Positions 6,487 through 8,611 of a DNA stretch of 8,611 bases are shown in pieces (within the stretch, counting starts at the first letter, position 1; every line of letters begins with the position of its first letter). This DNA is from Deltaproteobacteria bacterium (GTDB lineage Bacteria > Desulfobacterota > Binatia > Binatales > Binataceae): NCBI GenBank assembly GCA_027403435.1, contig DAHZDR010000353.1:1-8611 (forward strand). The letters run 5' to 3'. The position numbers were made by a program, and so were the translations under genes. Under the pieces are notes generated by a model that ran no database searches, was not told the origin of the DNA, and saw nothing but the letters and a program-made list of their open reading frames with translations.

Positions 6487-7152
6487 TCAGTCCAGCGGGG
6501 ACTCGGCGTCGTCGCCGGTTGCGGGGATGAGCGCGCGAATCAGGAAGGACTCGCGTTTGAAGAAGCCGCCGGTATGGAACGAATCCTCGAGCCGGAAGTG
6601 GGCGTAATCGAAATAATGCCCCAGCTCATGCATCAGGGTGCGCAGGAAGGTGCGCGGTTTGACCACGTCGTGGCGCCGCGCCGTGCGCATCCAGAGGACG
6701 ATCAGCGGTTCGCGGTCACGCCGCGGCGTGGCGGCCGATCCGGGCGGCGGCGCCTGTCTCCGGCCGGTTCCTTCCGGATAGAAAATTCCATGCAGTTCGC
6801 CGCGCGTGTTATGCGGCCGGACGCCGCGGACTTCGATTCTTACCGGCGCGATTCCCAGCAGGCGGCATAGTTCGTTGCCCAGCAGCTGCACGCCGCGTTG
6901 CGCCAGCGCCGGCGCGGCGCCAGGCAACACGGCGACCAGCTTGGCGGTGATTGCGAGGGCCGCCGGACTGGGCGTCAGATCGTAGCGTTCGAGCGCGTCG
7001 CTTTTCAGATAGCAGCGCTGTGACCGCGCCGAAAGCCGATAATAGAAGGCGGGTAGCGCGCGCGGCGCTGGCGCTGGCTTTCCGGCGCCCGCGGCGCGTC
7101 CGACGCGTCCGGCGCCCGTGCGCGCGCCCGTTGCTTTCGACTCCGCATCCAC
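6487..7152 (-). CDS. Uncharacterised HExxH protein, putative zinc metallopeptidase
   Basis: I do not recognise a named gene. The protein has 221 residues from GTG 7152. The first 30 or so are Ala/Gly/Arg/Pro-rich and probably disordered. Ordered sequence begins at FYYRLSARSQRCYLKSD (36-52). A middle block, IEVRGVRPHNTRGELHGIFYPEG (106-128), leads to a hydrophobic strand (PLIVLWMRT, 149-157) and then HELGHYFDYAH (175-185). HELGH is the zinc-binding helix of many metallopeptidases, with Glu176 the likely catalytic base. His185 stands at metzincin spacing (HExxHxxxxxH), but the metzincin Gly is Asp here. His193 and Glu201 in DSFHTGGFFKRES are other candidate third ligands. No signal peptide or membrane segment is evident, so a cytosolic location is likely. 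The start is uncertain: the frame stays open upstream to 7803, but that region carries the divergent membrane gene, and no other start codon lies between 7152 and the conserved part. Confidence 0.75.
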   Translation of the reverse strand: MDAESKATGARTGAGRVGRAAGAGKPAPAPRALPAFYYRLSARSQRCYLKSDALERYDLTPSPAALAITAKLVAVLPGAAPALAQRGVQLLGNELCRLLGIAPVRIEVRGVRPHNTRGELHGIFYPEGTGRRQAPPPGSAATPRRDREPLIVLWMRTARRHDVVKPRTFLRTLMHELGHYFDYAHFRLEDSFHTGGFFKRESFLIRALIPATGDDAESPLD

Positions 7153-7370
7153 CGCGCGCCTATCGTGGTCCGCCGCGCGCCCGCGCGCAACCGCCGGCGC
7201 GATCGGCGGGCGCGGCCATGCCGATGGAGGTGGCTCGCGGATCGCGGCGCCGATAAGATTGATCCGATGAAGTCCACGAATGAGGCGTTTGCCCACGTTT
7301 GCCGATGCTGCGACTGCGGCGCCGTGGATGCCCGCTCCAGCGGCGCGCAGGCGCGCGCGACGCAGGGGCC

Positions 7371-7380
7371 GGAGGCGGAG
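7371..7380 (+). promoter_or_regulatory. Ribosome binding site for the small membrane protein
   Basis: GGAGGCGGAG ends six bases before ATG 7387. It is the clearest Shine-Dalgarno-like sequence near this gene and favours ATG 7387 over ATG 7267, which has only a weak AAGA-type element upstream. Confidence 0.5.
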
Positions 7381-7386
7381 CGGCCG

Positions 7387-7761
7387 ATGCGCGGCGAACC
7401 GATCGTGCGCGCGATCGGCGCAATGTTGGCGCTCGTGGCGGCGCTCGCGGGCGCCGGGCTGCTGGCCGGCGATCTCGCCGCCGGATTGGCCGGACGCGCG
7501 GCGCATGCGCCCCTGTCGGCGGCGCCGCTGCTGATCGTCGGCGCGGCGTTCATGATGATGCTGCCGCTTGTCCGTCCGGGGCCGGTCGAATGGGTCAAGC
7601 GGGCGATGGTGGGCGCGGCGTTTATCCTGTGGGGCGTCGCGCAACTGATGCCGCCGGGCGCGGCGGCCACGACCCTCGGCGATTTGGTGATCACGCTTTA
7701 CGTGATCGACCTCGCGCTGGTGATTCGGGACTGGGGCGTCGCGGGAGCCTTGCGGATGTGA
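7387..7761 (+). CDS. Small hypothetical membrane protein with about four transmembrane segments
   Basis: No family recognised. The 124-residue protein is almost entirely hydrophobic, with likely membrane spans near 7-27, 44-62, 70-88 and 96-113, and short polar turns carrying RPGPVEWVKR (63-72), MPPG (88-91) and LGDL (97-100). The last helix contains a buried Asp (ITLYVIDLALVI, 102-113). It is expected in the cytoplasmic membrane; no catalytic motif is visible. The start is debatable: ATG 7267 would add 40 residues with a Cys cluster (CRCCDC at residues 12-17 of the longer form) and third-position GC compatible with coding, but ATG 7387 has the better ribosome site and starts just before the first helix. 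It is divergent from the HExxH gene and lies 82 bp upstream of the adenosine-kinase family gene. Confidence 0.7.
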   Translation: MRGEPIVRAIGAMLALVAALAGAGLLAGDLAAGLAGRAAHAPLSAAPLLIVGAAFMMMLPLVRPGPVEWVKRAMVGAAFILWGVAQLMPPGAAATTLGDLVITLYVIDLALVIRDWGVAGALRM

Positions 7762-7796
7762 TCGCGGCGCGCGCTTTGCGCCGTCGATTGGCTCGC

Positions 7797-7826
7797 TTAT
7801 CATCGAAATTTGACGTCAGGGATAAT
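7797..7826 (+). promoter_or_regulatory. Candidate sigma-70-type promoter with embedded TGACGTCA palindrome
   Basis: TTATCA (7797-7802, four of six matches to TTGACA) and GATAAT (7821-7826, five of six to TATAAT) are 18 bp apart, placing transcription start near 7833, about ten bases before ATG 7844. Between them lies a perfect 8-bp palindrome, TGACGTCA (7811-7818), positioned like an operator. The stretch is conspicuously AT-richer than the surrounding DNA. Confidence 0.4.
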
Positions 7827-7843
7827 CTTTCGGCGCGGCGCAA

Positions 7844-8329
7844 ATGGAACTAACGGCGATCGAAATTCACAAGCCGGCCGACGACGTTAACGTAATCGTC
7901 GGCCAATCCCACTTCATCAAGACGGTCGAGGACCTTTACGAAGCGATCGCGCAGGCGGTGCCGGGCGTGAAGTTCGGCGTCGCCTTCTGCGAGGCGTCGG
8001 GCCCCCGCCTGATTCGCCATACCGGGACCGACGCGGCGCTGGAAGCCGCCGCGGTCGCGGCGGCGCGGGCGATCGCGGCGGGCCATGTGTTTGTCGTGAT
8101 GCTCGGCAACGCCTTTCCGGTCAACGTGCTCAATTCGATCAAGGCCGTTGCGGAGGTGTGCCAGGTCTTTTGCGCGACCGCGAATCCGCTGAGCGTGCTG
8201 GTCGCCGAGCATCATGGCCGGCGTGGCGTCGCCGGGGTGATCGACGGCGATCCGCCCACGGGCGTCGAAGGCGAGCGGGAGCGCGCCGAACGTCATGCGC
8301 TGCTGCGCCGCTTCGGTTACAAGCAATAG
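7844..8329 (+). CDS. Adenosine-specific kinase family protein (DUF355/PF04008 type)
   Basis: The 161-residue protein matches, over its whole length, the small family annotated 'adenosine specific kinase' from structural-genomics work on an archaeal member (Pyrobaculum PAE2307). The family is known to bind adenosine or its nucleotides; its physiological reaction is, to my knowledge, not firmly established. Conserved blocks visible from the start are NVIVGQSHFIKTVEDLYEA (16-34), KFGVAFCEASGPRL (43-56), a run ending AAGHVFVVML (78-87), NAFPVNVLNSIK (89-100), VCQVFCATANPLSVLVAE (105-122) and GVAGVIDGDPPTGVE (128-142), with a GYK-type C-terminus. There is no P-loop and no PfkB or ribokinase signature, so it is unrelated to ordinary adenosine kinases. 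It is probably a soluble cytosolic oligomer. ATG 7844 has no clear ribosome site but begins exactly where the family begins, just after the candidate promoter at 7797-7826. Confidence 0.9.
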   Translation: MELTAIEIHKPADDVNVIVGQSHFIKTVEDLYEAIAQAVPGVKFGVAFCEASGPRLIRHTGTDAALEAAAVAAARAIAAGHVFVVMLGNAFPVNVLNSIKAVAEVCQVFCATANPLSVLVAEHHGRRGVAGVIDGDPPTGVEGERERAERHALLRRFGYKQ

Positions 8330-8387
8330 CCGCGGTCATTCCCGCGCGGCGTCGCGGCCGGGGGCGGTATCGGGCGGCGCGGCGCGC

Positions 8388-8414
8388 TATACTTGATTGT
8401 GCGACGCCGCAATC
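8388..8414 (+). promoter_or_regulatory. Candidate -10 box (TATACT) followed by a GATTGTG/CGCAATC hairpin
   Basis: TATACT (8388-8393) matches five of six bases of a -10 element but lacks a recognisable -35 at 17 bp. Directly after it, 8395-8414 can fold into a 7-bp stem (one G-U pair) with a six-base loop. It could be an operator at the transcription start or a structured 5' leader for the gene beginning at 8458. The 128-bp gap 8330-8457 otherwise shows no T-run terminator. Confidence 0.25.
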
Positions 8415-8457
8415 GGCGCCGGACGCGGGGGCGGGGGAAGGACGGTCGAATAGCTCT

Positions 8458-8611
8458 ATGGCGAGGGCGAAGGGGAGCGAGGGTAAAACCGGCGCGCGGC
8501 GGAAAACGGCGCGCGTAAGCGCGTCCAGGCGAACCACGGCGGCGCGCCGGGCCGGAGCGCTTGCGATTCGCGGCGCGGCCGGCGCGGGACGCTTCTTCGG
8601 ACGTTTCTTTC
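8458..8611 (+). CDS. Start of an unidentified highly basic protein, 3'-truncated by window edge
   Basis: An open frame begins at ATG 8458 and stays open to the window end, giving 51 residues. The visible N-terminus is rich in Arg, Lys, Ala and Gly, starting MARAKGSEGKTGARRKTARV, with clusters RRK, SRR and ARR. It then turns less charged (LAIRGAAGAG, about 35-44), ending in FFGRFF. This could be a cytoplasmic basic tail before a membrane anchor, as in FtsK-like or penicillin-binding proteins, or a nucleic-acid-binding tail, but no family motif is visible and I assign no function. A purine-rich GGGGGAAGGA (8432-8441) lies about 16 bases upstream, rather far for a ribosome site. The coding call rests on the open frame and start, so it is only moderately supported. 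Confidence 0.5.
   Translation, partial: MARAKGSEGKTGARRKTARVSASRRTTAARRAGALAIRGAAGAGRFFGRFF

Noticed and set aside
7153..7803. Upstream extension of the HExxH frame to 438 codons
   Set aside because: It would run antisense to the small membrane protein gene and is Arg/Pro/Ala low-complexity; no conserved sequence appears before about residue 30 of the 221-residue form.
8330..8349. CCGCG...CGCGG inverted repeat after the adenosine-kinase family gene as a terminator
   Set aside because: Five-bp stem with a ten-base loop and no following T-run; expected by chance in this composition.

Overview
This GC-rich window (roughly two thirds G+C by eye) comes from a bacterial chromosome. A lipid A-type (LpxL/HtrB family) acyltransferase points to an organism with a Gram-negative outer membrane. 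Gene density, frequent non-ATG starts and the mix of glycogen, GDP-mannose and envelope genes fit an uncultured soil or sediment lineage of the Deltaproteobacteria/Desulfobacterota/Binatota kind. That taxonomic placement is a guess and not shown by the sequence. I see no rRNA, tRNA, CRISPR array, insertion sequence, integrase or phage gene.

Layout. (1) Positions 1-1995, plus strand: the 3' two thirds of glgC (ADP-glucose pyrophosphorylase), then an LpxL-like acyltransferase whose TTG start overlaps the glgC stop (TTGA). (2) Positions 1983-3777, minus strand: a short-chain dehydrogenase/reductase followed by a CPBP-family membrane protease; the protease runs convergently into the acyltransferase and overlaps its 3' end by 13 bp. 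(3) A divergent intergenic region (3778-3926) with two adjacent small hairpins. (4) Positions 3927-6385, plus strand: an AlgC-type phosphomannomutase/phosphoglucomutase and a mannose-1-phosphate guanylyltransferase, overlapping by GTGA; together they take mannose-6-phosphate to GDP-mannose. (5) Positions 6487-7152, minus strand: a small HExxH protein, probably an uncharacterised zinc metallopeptidase. (6) Divergent from it, plus strand: a small four-helix membrane protein (7387-7761), then an adenosine-specific kinase family protein (7844-8329), then the start of an unidentified highly basic protein (8458 to the window edge).

How the genes fit together. GlgC and the mutase/guanylyltransferase pair work on sugar phosphates at the branch between glycogen storage and activated sugars for surface polysaccharide, and the acyltransferase works on the lipid anchor of the outer membrane. 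The first half is therefore best read as carbohydrate and envelope biosynthesis. The second half holds poorly characterised small genes. I found no clear new multi-gene system. The least understood pieces are the HExxH protein, the small membrane protein divergent from it, and the adenosine-kinase family protein.
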